Source: Allobosea sp. (lineage in GTDB: Bacteria > Pseudomonadota > Alphaproteobacteria > Rhizobiales > Kaistiaceae). Taken from it: a stretch of 64,000 bases of DNA. The stretch spans positions 159,939 through 223,938 of the forward strand of contig JAFKFV010000014.1 in the NCBI GenBank assembly GCA_017307955.1, in the 5' to 3' direction. This document shows positions 9,097-17,030 of the stretch, piece after piece; positions within the stretch are counted from its first letter, which is position 1, and each line of letters opens with the position of its first letter. The notes beneath the pieces are model-generated. The model was given only the letters and a program-made list of their open reading frames with translations. It ran no database searches and was not told the DNA's origin. Both the position numbers and the translations under genes were made by a program.

Positions 9097-9939
9097 ATGA
9101 AAGTCGGGTGCTTCGCACTAGTCGATCCGTTCAGCGTTCTGGAGCATCAGCTGGCCCGCATCGCCGGGCTCGGCTTCAAATATGCCGACGTCACGGATAA
9201 TCACCCGGGCGGCCTGCTCGGGCGGGAGTTCGGCTTCAGCGCCACGGCGAGCCTCGACGACAATCCCCGCGATCTCGCCGACATGTTCGCGCGGCACGGC
9301 CTGACCGCGACCAGCGTCTGTGCCCACGCCAATCTCCTCGATGCGAGCGCGCCCTCGCGCTATGGCAACACTGAAGTCACCAAGGCCGTTCAGCTTGCCG
9401 CCGGCATGAAGGTCCGCGACGTCATCACCACCGAAGGCGAGCCGCGCACCGATTGGGGCCATGCCCTGACGCGTGAAGAGCAGATCTTCGTGTTCGCCGA
9501 GAAGCTCTACGAGCCCGTGCGCCTCGCCGCAGCGCTCGGAGTCAAGATCCTGCTCGAGCCGCACGGGCCCGTCACCGGGACGATCGACGGCATGGCCGCG
9601 GTGCTCGACCGGCTCGGCCATCCCGACACCGTCGGGGTCAACCTCGACACCGGCAATTGCTGGCTCGCCGGAACCGATCCGGTCGAGATGGCGAAGGTGT
9701 TCCGCGACCGCATCTTCCACGTCCATTGGAAGGATATGTCGGCTGACTGGGAGCCGAAACGCGGCACGGTGTTCGGCTGCGGCATGGCGGTGATCCCGCT
9801 CGGCACGGGCGTGGTCGACATCAAGGGCGTCTATGACGTCGTCAAGGACAGCCCGGCCGAATATTCGACGCTCGAGATCGCCGGCGACGACAATGTCCGC
9901 AGGAGCTACGCGCTGCTGCAGTCGTTCGGCGCCCAATAG
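9097..9939 (+). CDS. Sugar phosphate isomerase/epimerase family protein (TIM barrel)
   Basis: 280 residues from the ATG at 9097, which has a GGGAGGA ribosome-binding site 4 bp upstream; the longer frame from 8845 runs antisense to the AraC gene and is rejected. The motifs ILLEPHGPVTG, VNLDTGNCWLAG, FHVHWKD and STLEIAGDD correspond to the metal-binding Glu, Asp, His and Glu positions of the xylose-isomerase-like barrel. It is the first gene of the importer operon, about 40 bp before the solute-binding protein. It probably isomerises or epimerises the imported sugar or its oxidised form. The substrate is not recognisable. Confidence 0.88.
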   Translation: MKVGCFALVDPFSVLEHQLARIAGLGFKYADVTDNHPGGLLGREFGFSATASLDDNPRDLADMFARHGLTATSVCAHANLLDASAPSRYGNTEVTKAVQLAAGMKVRDVITTEGEPRTDWGHALTREEQIFVFAEKLYEPVRLAAALGVKILLEPHGPVTGTIDGMAAVLDRLGHPDTVGVNLDTGNCWLAGTDPVEMAKVFRDRIFHVHWKDMSADWEPKRGTVFGCGMAVIPLGTGVVDIKGVYDVVKDSPAEYSTLEIAGDDNVRRSYALLQSFGAQ

Positions 9940-9978
9940 CGGCAAAAGCCGCCGAAATTACAACAGAGGGAGGAAAGA

Positions 9979-11199
9979 ATGAGGAAGCTCGTGCTTGCGG
10001 CTGCTGCCGCGGTCGCACTGTCGGGCGGCGCCCAGGCCGACCCGATCACGCTCAGCGTCTGGGGTATTGACAACCAGACCGGCAGCGGCAATCCCGGCTA
10101 CACTCAGATCATGGTCGACGAGTGGAACGCCAAGCATGACGACGTGAAGCTCGAATACCGCTTTGTCGCCTTCGACGACGCGAACAACGACTTCGCGCGC
10201 GCGATCGCCACCAACAGCGGTCCCGACATCTTCATGATCAACACCACCGACACGCAGTTCTATGCGGCGCGAGACGTTCTGGTCGATCTGACGGATCGGA
10301 TCGCCGCGTCGAGCGTCATCAAGCCGTCCGACATCTTCCCCGGCTATCTCGCCGCGATCACCTATAATGACCGAATCTGGGAGGTTCCGAAGGCCGCAGA
10401 CACCATCGCGCTCTACTACAACCCGGACATGTTCAAGGCGGCCGGCCTCGATCCGGACAAGCCGCCGCGCTCCTGGCAGGAGCTGCACGACTATGCCAAG
10501 GCGCTCACCAAGCCGGATCAGGGCGTGTTTGGCATCGCCTTCAGCGCCAAGAACGGGCAGGAAGGTCCCTGGCAGTGGTTGCCCTTCGTCCGCATGACCG
10601 GAGAGGACTGGACCAATGTCGATACGGACGGCGCCCGGCGCGCGCTGACGCTTTGGAAGACCTTCGTCGACGAGGGCCTGGCCTCCAAGGAAGTCCTGGT
10701 CCAGGCGCAGAGCGACGCTGCCGACATGTTCCGCGCCGGCAAGGCGGCCATGGTGCTGCAGGGCAACTGGGACCTGCCGAACATGGAAGGGCTGCCCTTC
10801 AAGTATCGCCTCGCGCTGCTGCCGCCGGAGAAGGAAGGCGGGCTGCAGGTCTCGGCGGCCGGCAATTTCACCTACGGCATCAACAAGCAGTCGGCCCATC
10901 CGGACGAGGCCTTCAAGTTCATCGAGTATGTCTACTCGCAGCAGGACAGGAACTGGAACGAGTTCGGGCTGCTGCCGGCCTATGCCTTCGAAGCCAAGGA
11001 CCCGAAATGGCCCGATGCCTACAAGGTGTTCACCGAACAGCTGAAGTTCGGCCGCGTCCTCGGTCCGTCGCCGCGCTGGAATGACGTGTCGATCGCCTTG
11101 CAGACCGCGATCCAGTCAGCGCTCTCGGGCCAGAGTGATGTCGACTCGGCCTTGAAGCGGGCTGCCGCCGAGATCGAGACGATCAAGAACGAGCAGTAG
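9979..11199 (+). CDS. Extracellular solute-binding protein, family 1 (sugar ABC importer)
   Basis: 406 residues with a Sec signal peptide (MRKLVLAAAAAVALSGGAQA, cleavage after AQA), then a mature periplasmic binding protein of the maltose/multiple-sugar class: ITLSVWGIDNQTG, the GPDIFMINTTD hinge region, and AGKAAMVLQGNWDLPN, a strong family-1 signature. It is preceded by a GGGAGGAAAG ribosome-binding site. A perfect 11-bp stem-loop follows the stop codon before the first permease gene, which usually lets the binding protein be made in excess over the membrane parts. Ligand unknown; carbohydrate is likely from the permease and ATPase types that follow. Confidence 0.93.
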   Translation: MRKLVLAAAAAVALSGGAQADPITLSVWGIDNQTGSGNPGYTQIMVDEWNAKHDDVKLEYRFVAFDDANNDFARAIATNSGPDIFMINTTDTQFYAARDVLVDLTDRIAASSVIKPSDIFPGYLAAITYNDRIWEVPKAADTIALYYNPDMFKAAGLDPDKPPRSWQELHDYAKALTKPDQGVFGIAFSAKNGQEGPWQWLPFVRMTGEDWTNVDTDGARRALTLWKTFVDEGLASKEVLVQAQSDAADMFRAGKAAMVLQGNWDLPNMEGLPFKYRLALLPPEKEGGLQVSAAGNFTYGINKQSAHPDEAFKFIEYVYSQQDRNWNEFGLLPAYAFEAKDPKWPDAYKVFTEQLKFGRVLGPSPRWNDVSIALQTAIQSALSGQSDVDSALKRAAAEIETIKNEQ

Positions 11200-11208
11200 T
11201 TGCAGACC

Positions 11209-11233
11209 GGTCCACCGCCTCTGGCGGTGGACC
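11209..11233 (+). other. mRNA stem-loop between binding-protein and permease genes
   Basis: A perfect inverted repeat, GGTCCACCGCC (11209-11219), loop TCT, GGCGGTGGACC (11223-11233), lies 10 bp after the stop of the solute-binding protein. No U-run follows, so it is better read as a processing or stabilising hairpin giving differential expression than as a full terminator. Confidence 0.8.
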
Positions 11234-11251
11234 TCTCCCGAGGCTTTGATC

Positions 11252-12154
11252 ATGAACCGCGCCCTCGACTTCGTCCGCGACCGGAGCGGCTTCGAGATGA
11301 TCCTGATCGGGTTGTCGGCCGTCTATCTGTTTCTCTTCGCCGGCGCCCCGTTCGTGTTCAACGTCCTGATGTCGTTCCAGAAGGTCGACCTCTTCAACAT
11401 CGCGAGCATCGACCGGCCGTTCGTCGGCTTCGCCAACTACCAGAAGATCCTCGCCAATCCGGATTTCTGGCTGATCGTCCGCAACACCGTCGTCTTCGTC
11501 GCGCTATCCTCCGTGTGCCAGCTTGCCGGCGGCTTTGCGCTGGCCCTGTTCTTCATGCAGGATTTCGCCGGAGCGAGCTGGCTGCGCGGCCTCTTCCTCG
11601 CCGCATGGATCACCCCCGGCTACGCAATCGGGCAAGTGTGGAAGTGGATGCTGGCCGGCGACACGGGCATCGCAAACTACTTCCTTCGGTCGCTGCACAT
11701 CATCGACGGCCCCGTCTACTGGCTGTCGGATCCGAGCCTGGCGCTGCTGACCATCACCTTCGTCAATGTATGGCTCGGCATTCCCTTCTATCTCCTGCTG
11801 ATCTCCGTCGGCCTCTCGGCCATCCCGCGCGACCTCTACGAGGCGGCCGAACTCGACGGTGCGAATGCCGTGCAGCGCTTCTGCGGGATCACGCTGCCGC
11901 TCATGCGCGACACGCTGCTGGCGCTGGTGGCGCTCGGCGCGATCCTGACGCTGCAGCAGTTCGACCTGATCGCCGCGCTCACGGCAGGAGGCCCCGTGAA
12001 CAGCTCCAACGTGGCGCAGTTCTGGTCCTGGCAGCTCTCGTTTCAGAGCTATCAAATCGGGCTCGGCAGCGCGGTCTCGGTGCTGATGCTGCTCGTTGTC
12101 GTGGTGATCGCGTCGATCTATGTCGCCGCGACGCGTTCCGAGCGGGCGGCCTGA
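11252..12154 (+). CDS. Sugar ABC transporter permease (MalF/UgpA type)
   Basis: 300 residues from the ATG at 11252 (a TTG two codons upstream is possible). Six hydrophobic segments are visible, beginning with the segment around MILIGLSAVYLFLFAG. The EAA loop that docks on the ATPase is DLYEAAELDGANAVQRFCGI, followed by TLPLM. It is translationally linked to the next permease gene (2 bp gap) and belongs to the importer starting with the binding protein at 9979. With the second permease it forms the heterodimeric channel in the inner membrane. Confidence 0.93.
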   Translation: MNRALDFVRDRSGFEMILIGLSAVYLFLFAGAPFVFNVLMSFQKVDLFNIASIDRPFVGFANYQKILANPDFWLIVRNTVVFVALSSVCQLAGGFALALFFMQDFAGASWLRGLFLAAWITPGYAIGQVWKWMLAGDTGIANYFLRSLHIIDGPVYWLSDPSLALLTITFVNVWLGIPFYLLLISVGLSAIPRDLYEAAELDGANAVQRFCGITLPLMRDTLLALVALGAILTLQQFDLIAALTAGGPVNSSNVAQFWSWQLSFQSYQIGLGSAVSVLMLLVVVVIASIYVAATRSERAA

Positions 12155-12156
12155 CC

Positions 12157-12972
12157 ATGATGCGACGCACCATCCCGACGCTCATCGCCGTCGCCCTGCT
12201 CGGCTTCTATCTGTTTCCGATCTACTGGATGTATGCGACGAGCTTCAAGACGCTGACGGAAGCCGTCCAATATCCGCCGACATTGTGGCCTAGCGAACCG
12301 CAGTTCCACCATGCCGAGGTTTTCCAGAAGTTCTCGGTCGCTCGGTACTTCGTCAACAGCATCGTCATCACGCTCGGCGTCACCGCGATCACGGTGGTGG
12401 TGGGGACGGGGACGGCCTATGCGCTGGCGCTCCGCCGCAACCTTTTCGTGGATCTCATCCTCTTCACGATCCTGCTGCTGCAGGCGCTGCCGGCGTCGCT
12501 GATGGTCACGCCACTCTTCGTGCTCTTCAACATGGCGGGCCTGCTCAATACACCCCGCTTCGCCGTCGTGCTCGCTGTGGCGGCGAAGAGCCTGCCCTTC
12601 TTCATCGTCATCTGCCGGACCGCGTTCCTGCAGATCCCGCGTGAACTGCGCGATGCGGCGCTCGTCGATGGCAACTCCAATGTCGGCGTCTTCTTCAACA
12701 TCGCCTTGCCGCTGGCCCGCAACAGCATCGTCGTGACGGCGGTTCTGATCGCGATCCAGACGATGGGCGAATATGTCTACTCGCGCTCCTTCATCGCGAA
12801 GATCGAGCTGCAGCCCCTCACGCTCGGCCTCAGCAACTTCATCGGCGCGCAGCAGACGGACTGGATCGGCATCATGACCTTCGCCTCGATCCTCGTCACC
12901 CCGATCCTGATCGTCTTCATCTTCCTGCAGCGCAGGATCATCAGCGGCCTGACGGCCGGTGCGCTCAAATAG
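12157..12972 (+). CDS. Carbohydrate ABC transporter permease (MalG/UgpE type)
   Basis: 271 residues from the ATG at 12157, 2 bp after the stop of the preceding permease; the much longer in-frame ORF from 11200 is a shadow of that gene. It has the MalG-type N-terminus (hydrophobic segment, then YPIYWM-like FPIYWMYATSFKTL), five to six membrane segments and an EAA loop in ELRDAALVDGNSNVG with IALPLARN after it. It is the second membrane subunit of the importer. Confidence 0.93.
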   Translation: MMRRTIPTLIAVALLGFYLFPIYWMYATSFKTLTEAVQYPPTLWPSEPQFHHAEVFQKFSVARYFVNSIVITLGVTAITVVVGTGTAYALALRRNLFVDLILFTILLLQALPASLMVTPLFVLFNMAGLLNTPRFAVVLAVAAKSLPFFIVICRTAFLQIPRELRDAALVDGNSNVGVFFNIALPLARNSIVVTAVLIAIQTMGEYVYSRSFIAKIELQPLTLGLSNFIGAQQTDWIGIMTFASILVTPILIVFIFLQRRIISGLTAGALK

Positions 12973-12983
12973 GAACCGGCAGC

Positions 12984-14042
12984 ATGAACCAGGTCGAGCT
13001 CAGCGCCGTCGAGAAGCACTATGGCGAATATCACGCCCTCAGGAACATCGATCTCTCTATACCCGAGGGCGCATTCGTCGCCCTGATCGGCCCGTCGGGC
13101 TGCGGCAAGTCTACCCTGCTGCGCTCGATCGCCGGGCTTGAGCAGATCTCGTCCGGCACGATCAGCATCGCCGGCGAACGGGTCAACGACGTGCCGCCGC
13201 GCCGGCGCGACGTGGCGATGGTGTTCCAGTCCTATGCGCTCTACCCGCATATGGATGTCGAGCGAAACATGACTTATTCGCTCCGGCTCCGGCGGCGCAG
13301 CGCGGACTTGATCGCCGCTGCCGTGCGCGAGGCTGCGGCGACGCTCAACCTTTCGGGCCTGCTTGGACGATACCCGCGCGAGCTCTCCGGCGGCCAGCGG
13401 CAGCGTGTCGCCATGGGCAGGGCCATCGTCCGTCATCCCAAGGTCTTCCTCTTCGACGAGCCGTTGTCGAACCTCGATGCCGAACTGCGGGTCAAGATGC
13501 GCGGCGAAGTCCGCGCCCTGCATGAGCGGCTCGGCGCGACGTCCATCTATGTGACGCATGACCAGATCGAGGCCATGACGATGGCCGATCACATCGTGGT
13601 CCTCAAGGCCGGACGCATCGAGCAGCAGGGGCCCCCGCTCGCGCTCTATGACAGGCCCGCCAATCGATTCGTGGCCGGCTTCATCGGCTCGCCCTCGATC
13701 AACTTCATCGAGGGGGCCGTCACGGCGGATGGCGGTCACGTGACCTGGGAGGGCCTCGAACGGCCCTTGTCGCTCGGTCGCCGTCTGTCGGCCGCGCAGC
13801 GGGTACAGATCGGGCTGCGCCCGGAGCATCTCGCGGTGGCGACGGACGGCACGATGGCGATGGTCGTCGATACGATCGAGCGCACCGGCAGCCAGACCAT
13901 CATCCTCGGCCGTTGCGGCGGCCAGCCGATGACGGTGATCGACCACGGCCGGCCCGTCCTTGCCCGTGGCGACAACCTTCGCCTGGCCGTCGCGCCGGAT
14001 CACATCCACCTCTTCGATCCGGACAGCGGTGCGGCTGTCTGA
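12984..14042 (+). CDS. ABC transporter ATP-binding protein (MalK/UgpC type)
   Basis: 352 residues, the standard length for MalK-like ATPases with a C-terminal regulatory TOBE/OB domain. Walker A GPSGCGKST lies at residues 36-44, the Q-loop in VFQSYALYPHM, the signature LSGGQRQRVAMGRA, Walker B VFLFDEPLSNLD and the switch His in VTHDQIEAM. The tail (IGLRPEHL and onwards) is the TOBE region. It completes a four-gene importer: binding protein, two permeases and one ATPase that acts as a homodimer. Confidence 0.95.
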   Translation: MNQVELSAVEKHYGEYHALRNIDLSIPEGAFVALIGPSGCGKSTLLRSIAGLEQISSGTISIAGERVNDVPPRRRDVAMVFQSYALYPHMDVERNMTYSLRLRRRSADLIAAAVREAAATLNLSGLLGRYPRELSGGQRQRVAMGRAIVRHPKVFLFDEPLSNLDAELRVKMRGEVRALHERLGATSIYVTHDQIEAMTMADHIVVLKAGRIEQQGPPLALYDRPANRFVAGFIGSPSINFIEGAVTADGGHVTWEGLERPLSLGRRLSAAQRVQIGLRPEHLAVATDGTMAMVVDTIERTGSQTIILGRCGGQPMTVIDHGRPVLARGDNLRLAVAPDHIHLFDPDSGAAV

Positions 14043-14077
14043 ACCGAGGTCGAATCGCACCCACAGAGAACAGAGTC

Positions 14078-14983
14078 ATGCCACGGCAGTTTCATTGGGA
14101 GTATCATCCCCGTCGGAAGCTGAGCCTCGTCTGCGAAGGCGAGACGCTCGCGACCTATAGCTTCTCGACCAGCGACAGCGCCAAGCCCTACATCCACCCG
14201 CTGCGCACGGTTGCCGGCGTGCCGCTCACGGCTTTCCAGCCGTCCGATCATGTCTGGCATCGCGGGCTTTGGTTCTCCTGGAAGTACATCAATGGCGTCA
14301 ACTACTGGGAGGAGGCGCCGAAGGAGATCGACGGCCGCCTGCTGAGCGTCAGCGACGGCCGGACCGAAGTCGCCGGGAACGAGACGGTGACCTTCGGTCC
14401 CCAGCAGGCCGAAGTCACCACCTGGATCGACTATGTCGCCCCGACCGGCCGCAAGGTCATGACGGAGCGGCGGCTCGTCCGTCTCTGCGCGCCGCAATCC
14501 TACGGCGATTTCAGCATCGACTGGGAGCATGACTTCACGGTCGGCGACGAGGCTGTGACGCTCGGCGTGACGCCCGTGACGCCGGAGACGCCATGGGGCG
14601 GCTATGCTGGGCTCGGCTGGCGAGCAGCGCGGTCGCTCAGGGATTTCAGGACCATCAACAGCAACGGCTCGACCGGCGAGGCGACCAATGGCGAGCGGGC
14701 GCGCTGGATCGATCTCTCCGGCATCGCCGACGGCGGCACCGACATCGCGGCCGGCCTCGCCATTCTCGATCACCCCAGCAATCCGCGCCATCCGGCGCCG
14801 AGCTACGTCTATTTCGACACCGCCCAGTTCGGCTACATCAGTCCCAGCCCGATCCGCGACGAGCCGATGCGGCTGGCCGCGCGCGCACCGCTCCGGCTCA
14901 GATACCGGGTGATCGTGCATGACGGCTGGCCCGATCCGGAAGCCATCGAGCGCGACTTTCGCGCCTTCGCCTCCACGCGCTGA
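14078..14983 (+). CDS. DUF6807 (PmoA-annotated) family protein
   Basis: 301 residues from the ATG at 14078; the ORF extending to 13913 overlaps the ATPase gene. The motifs YIHPLRTVAGVPLT, SDHVWHRGLWFSWKYINGV and NFWEE-like NYWEE are typical of the DUF6807 family, which databases often label methane oxygenase PmoA; that label is misleading, since there is no membrane segment or metal site of a monooxygenase here. Such proteins are commonly encoded beside Gfo/Idh/MocA dehydrogenases and sugar isomerases, as here, and probably act on oxidised carbohydrates. The exact reaction is unknown. Confidence 0.8.
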   Translation: MPRQFHWEYHPRRKLSLVCEGETLATYSFSTSDSAKPYIHPLRTVAGVPLTAFQPSDHVWHRGLWFSWKYINGVNYWEEAPKEIDGRLLSVSDGRTEVAGNETVTFGPQQAEVTTWIDYVAPTGRKVMTERRLVRLCAPQSYGDFSIDWEHDFTVGDEAVTLGVTPVTPETPWGGYAGLGWRAARSLRDFRTINSNGSTGEATNGERARWIDLSGIADGGTDIAAGLAILDHPSNPRHPAPSYVYFDTAQFGYISPSPIRDEPMRLAARAPLRLRYRVIVHDGWPDPEAIERDFRAFASTR

Positions 14984-15003
14984 CAGCAACTGCGAGATCT
15001 GAC

Positions 15004-16068
15004 ATGCCAAACACAACGCTTCGTTCCGCCATCGTCGGCGTCGGCCAGGCCCGTGGCAAGGGAAGTCCGACCACCGGGTCCTTCCGCATCGGCTATGTCC
15101 ATGCGCAGATGTATGGCCGCACGCCGGGCTACGAACTCGCTGCGGCGGCCGACATCAATCCCGGCAACCTCGCCGCCTTCCAGGAGCAGTTCGCCGTGCC
15201 CGGCTATGGCGGCATAGACGAGATGCTCGCCGCCGCGCGTCCCGATGTCGTGAGCCTATGCACCTATGTCGGCCTGCATCTCGGCATGATCAAAGCCTGC
15301 ATCGCCGCCGGCGTGAAGGGCATCATCTGCGAGAAGCCCTTCGTGGCCTCGCCGGCGGAACTCGCCGAACTCCGCGCGCTCGTGGCGGATTCTGGCGTGA
15401 AGATCATCGTTCCGCATTTCCGACGCTACCTGAAGGCGTTCGCGCGCGCCCGCGACATCTATGCATCGGGCGAGATCGGCGAGCGCGTCATGGTCACGGC
15501 GGCGATCGGCGACGGCTGGGACCTGAGCGAATGGGGTTCGCACTGGTTGGACATGTTCCGCTTCTTCCATGAGGATTCCATGCCGCAATGGGTCCTCGGT
15601 CAGGCACGGGTCACCGATCGGCGCGGCTTCGGCCACGCCATGGAAGATCACGCGATGGTATTCATGCAGTTTCCCGGCGGCGGCCGCGCGGCCGTCGAGA
15701 CGGGCGTCGATTATCTCAACGACAGCGTGACCATGATACTAGCCGGCAGCCGTGGCTCCGTCTCCGTGATTGGCGAGGACCGGCTACGGGTCTATTCAAA
15801 GGCTGGGGAACGGATCGAAACCTACGAGAAGGAGGACGGCTTCATCGCCGCATGGTCGGACATGGCGGCCGATCTCCGAACCTGGATCCTCGGCGGCGAA
15901 CCTGCCCCGCTCGGCTTCGATCATGTCGCCGGCACGGCCGAGCTGAATCTCGGCTCCTATCTCTCGATGGTCGATGGAGATCGAGTTGAATTTCCCTTGA
16001 AGCACACGAGCCGAGAGTGGCCAGTTGAGGTCCTCGCTCGTCGCGCTCATAAAGGACTAGCCACCTGA
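15004..16068 (+). CDS. Gfo/Idh/MocA family oxidoreductase
   Basis: 354 residues, full length. The N-terminal Rossmann fold starts at SAIVGVGQARG, somewhat extended relative to the usual GxGxxG, followed by the family's catalytic Lys in ICEKPFVASPAEL, and a C-terminal beta domain ending in sugar-binding segments (WGSHWLDMFRFF, with the conserved His and Asp). It is 20 bp after the DUF6807 gene and is the last gene of the sugar cluster. It is probably an NAD(P)-dependent dehydrogenase of the imported sugar or its keto derivative. Confidence 0.9.
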   Translation: MPNTTLRSAIVGVGQARGKGSPTTGSFRIGYVHAQMYGRTPGYELAAAADINPGNLAAFQEQFAVPGYGGIDEMLAAARPDVVSLCTYVGLHLGMIKACIAAGVKGIICEKPFVASPAELAELRALVADSGVKIIVPHFRRYLKAFARARDIYASGEIGERVMVTAAIGDGWDLSEWGSHWLDMFRFFHEDSMPQWVLGQARVTDRRGFGHAMEDHAMVFMQFPGGGRAAVETGVDYLNDSVTMILAGSRGSVSVIGEDRLRVYSKAGERIETYEKEDGFIAAWSDMAADLRTWILGGEPAPLGFDHVAGTAELNLGSYLSMVDGDRVEFPLKHTSREWPVEVLARRAHKGLAT

Positions 16069-16295
16069 CGTCCGGTCGAGCCTCAACCGCGTAGTGCAGA
16101 TGCAGCCGAACTTCGACAGCTTTCTCTAGCTCCCGGAGATCCGAGAGGAGGTAGCGACGCTTCTGATGGCTGTACCAAGATAATGCATCCGAGAGCTATT
16201 AACGTTGTCGGCCTAACCACCGTTAATGCCTAGGCAGCGGCCGGCTAAGCCTTGCTCGCGAAAAACGCGGAGGGCCTTCATCATAATATCTGCAC
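16069..16295. other. Gap after the sugar cluster, nothing recognised
   Basis: Together with 16410-16579 this forms a 510-bp stretch between the sugar operon and the integrase-linked genes, interrupted only by a candidate small ORF. The DNA from about 16390 to 16600 is visibly richer in A and T than its surroundings. I see no copy of the tRNA-Ser 3' end that would mark an attachment site, and no clear terminator. Confidence 0.5.
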
Positions 16296-16409
16296 TCAAC
16301 CGGTTCGCCCAGCGATCCGCCGCCGGGCGACGCGCCAGGTCGCCACGACGAGGGCACCGGCCGAGATCGCCAGGGCATCGACGACAAAGTATGTCTTGAA
16401 GACAAGCAT
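16296..16409 (-). CDS. Candidate 37-residue single-pass membrane peptide
   Basis: An ATG at 16409 on the minus strand opens a 37-codon frame ending in TGA at 16296-16298. The product starts MLVFKTYFVVD, continues with a hydrophobic run (ALAISAGALVVATW) and ends with a strongly basic tail (RVARRRIAGRTG). Most third positions are G or C, as in real genes of this genome, although the flanks are AT-rich. There is no obvious Shine-Dalgarno sequence. It could be a real small membrane protein or the tail of a lost membrane gene; no homologue is recognised. Confidence 0.3.
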   Translation of the reverse strand: MLVFKTYFVVDALAISAGALVVATWRVARRRIAGRTG

Positions 16410-16579
16410 TACATTTATCACAAAATCGATGGCTTGTCAATATCAATATTGCTTTGTTTGTCGATCTAGGTAGATTTATTGCGAGTGGAGCCTATGTTCT
16501 AAATGCAACCGCCGTTGATTTCAGCTAATGAAAGAGATTAATATTGCCTAATAATACAAATGTTCCAGATGATCGTTTC

Positions 16580-16786
16580 CTAACTTAACTCTCTCTCGTG
16601 ATGTGGACATACGTAGTCTCGTGACGGAATGACGGGCAGGGGGAATGTCTGCGAGGGCGGAGGGCCATCAGGCGCTAGAACTATGCCACGGTTTGAATCG
16701 TGAGAGCATCTCAACCCCTGTCCGACGCCGATTCCATTGAACAGGAACCGGCAATTGCGGCAACTGGCGGGCTCAGGGATTGTCAT
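16580..16786 (-). CDS. Small hypothetical protein with Cys/His cluster
   Basis: 68 residues. Cys9 and Cys12 (SCRNCRF), Cys27 with His29 (RCSHDS) and Cys60 with His62-His63 (YVCPHHE) could form a zinc site, but no family is recognised. The start overlaps the end of the upstream 77-residue gene by 14 bp, so the two are probably translationally coupled and belong to the integrase-led transcript. Function unknown; small coupled genes of this kind are frequent cargo behind integrases. Confidence 0.55.
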   Translation of the reverse strand: MTIPEPASCRNCRFLFNGIGVGQGLRCSHDSNRGIVLAPDGPPPSQTFPLPVIPSRDYVCPHHERELS

Positions 16787-17006
16787 TCAGCTTTTCCCCG
16801 GTCTTCGCCAAGTCGTTTTCTTCGCTGGTTTCCACGGTTCTCTTGGGTAGGTCGGGGAGATAAGAGTGGCGGGTCAGGCGAAGCGGTGGCATATCAACCG
16901 AATCCTGCAGATTATAGAAATCATCCACTATCCCGGCATCGACAAGTTCTTGCAACGAAACGCCGGGAAGGGCTTTGCGCTTATCTTTGTTCGAGCCATT
17001 TGACAT
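16773..17006 (-). CDS. Small hypothetical protein downstream of integrase
   Basis: 77 residues, hydrophilic, no cysteine or membrane segment. The ATG at 17006 lies 24 bp after the integrase stop codon and the 3' end overlaps the next small gene, giving a three-gene unit integrase, 77-residue gene, 68-residue gene. The middle contains LQELVDAGIVDDFYNLQDSV. I do not recognise a family. An accessory role in the mobile element (for example directionality control) is possible, but it lacks a visible helix-turn-helix. Confidence 0.5.
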   Translation of the reverse strand: MSNGSNKDKRKALPGVSLQELVDAGIVDDFYNLQDSVDMPPLRLTRHSYLPDLPKRTVETSEENDLAKTGEKLNDNP

Positions 17007-17030
17007 TATTACACTCTCTAGAACCTGTTA

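Noticed and set aside
11200..12156. In-frame 5' extension of the second permease to 590 residues
   Set aside because: The extra part is an out-of-frame reading of the first permease, rich in Arg and Pro; the ATG at 12157 starts the conserved MalG-type sequence.
14078..14983. Methane monooxygenase-related function from the PmoA family name
   Set aside because: The protein is soluble, without membrane helices or copper ligands; the name is a database artefact and the context is sugar metabolism.
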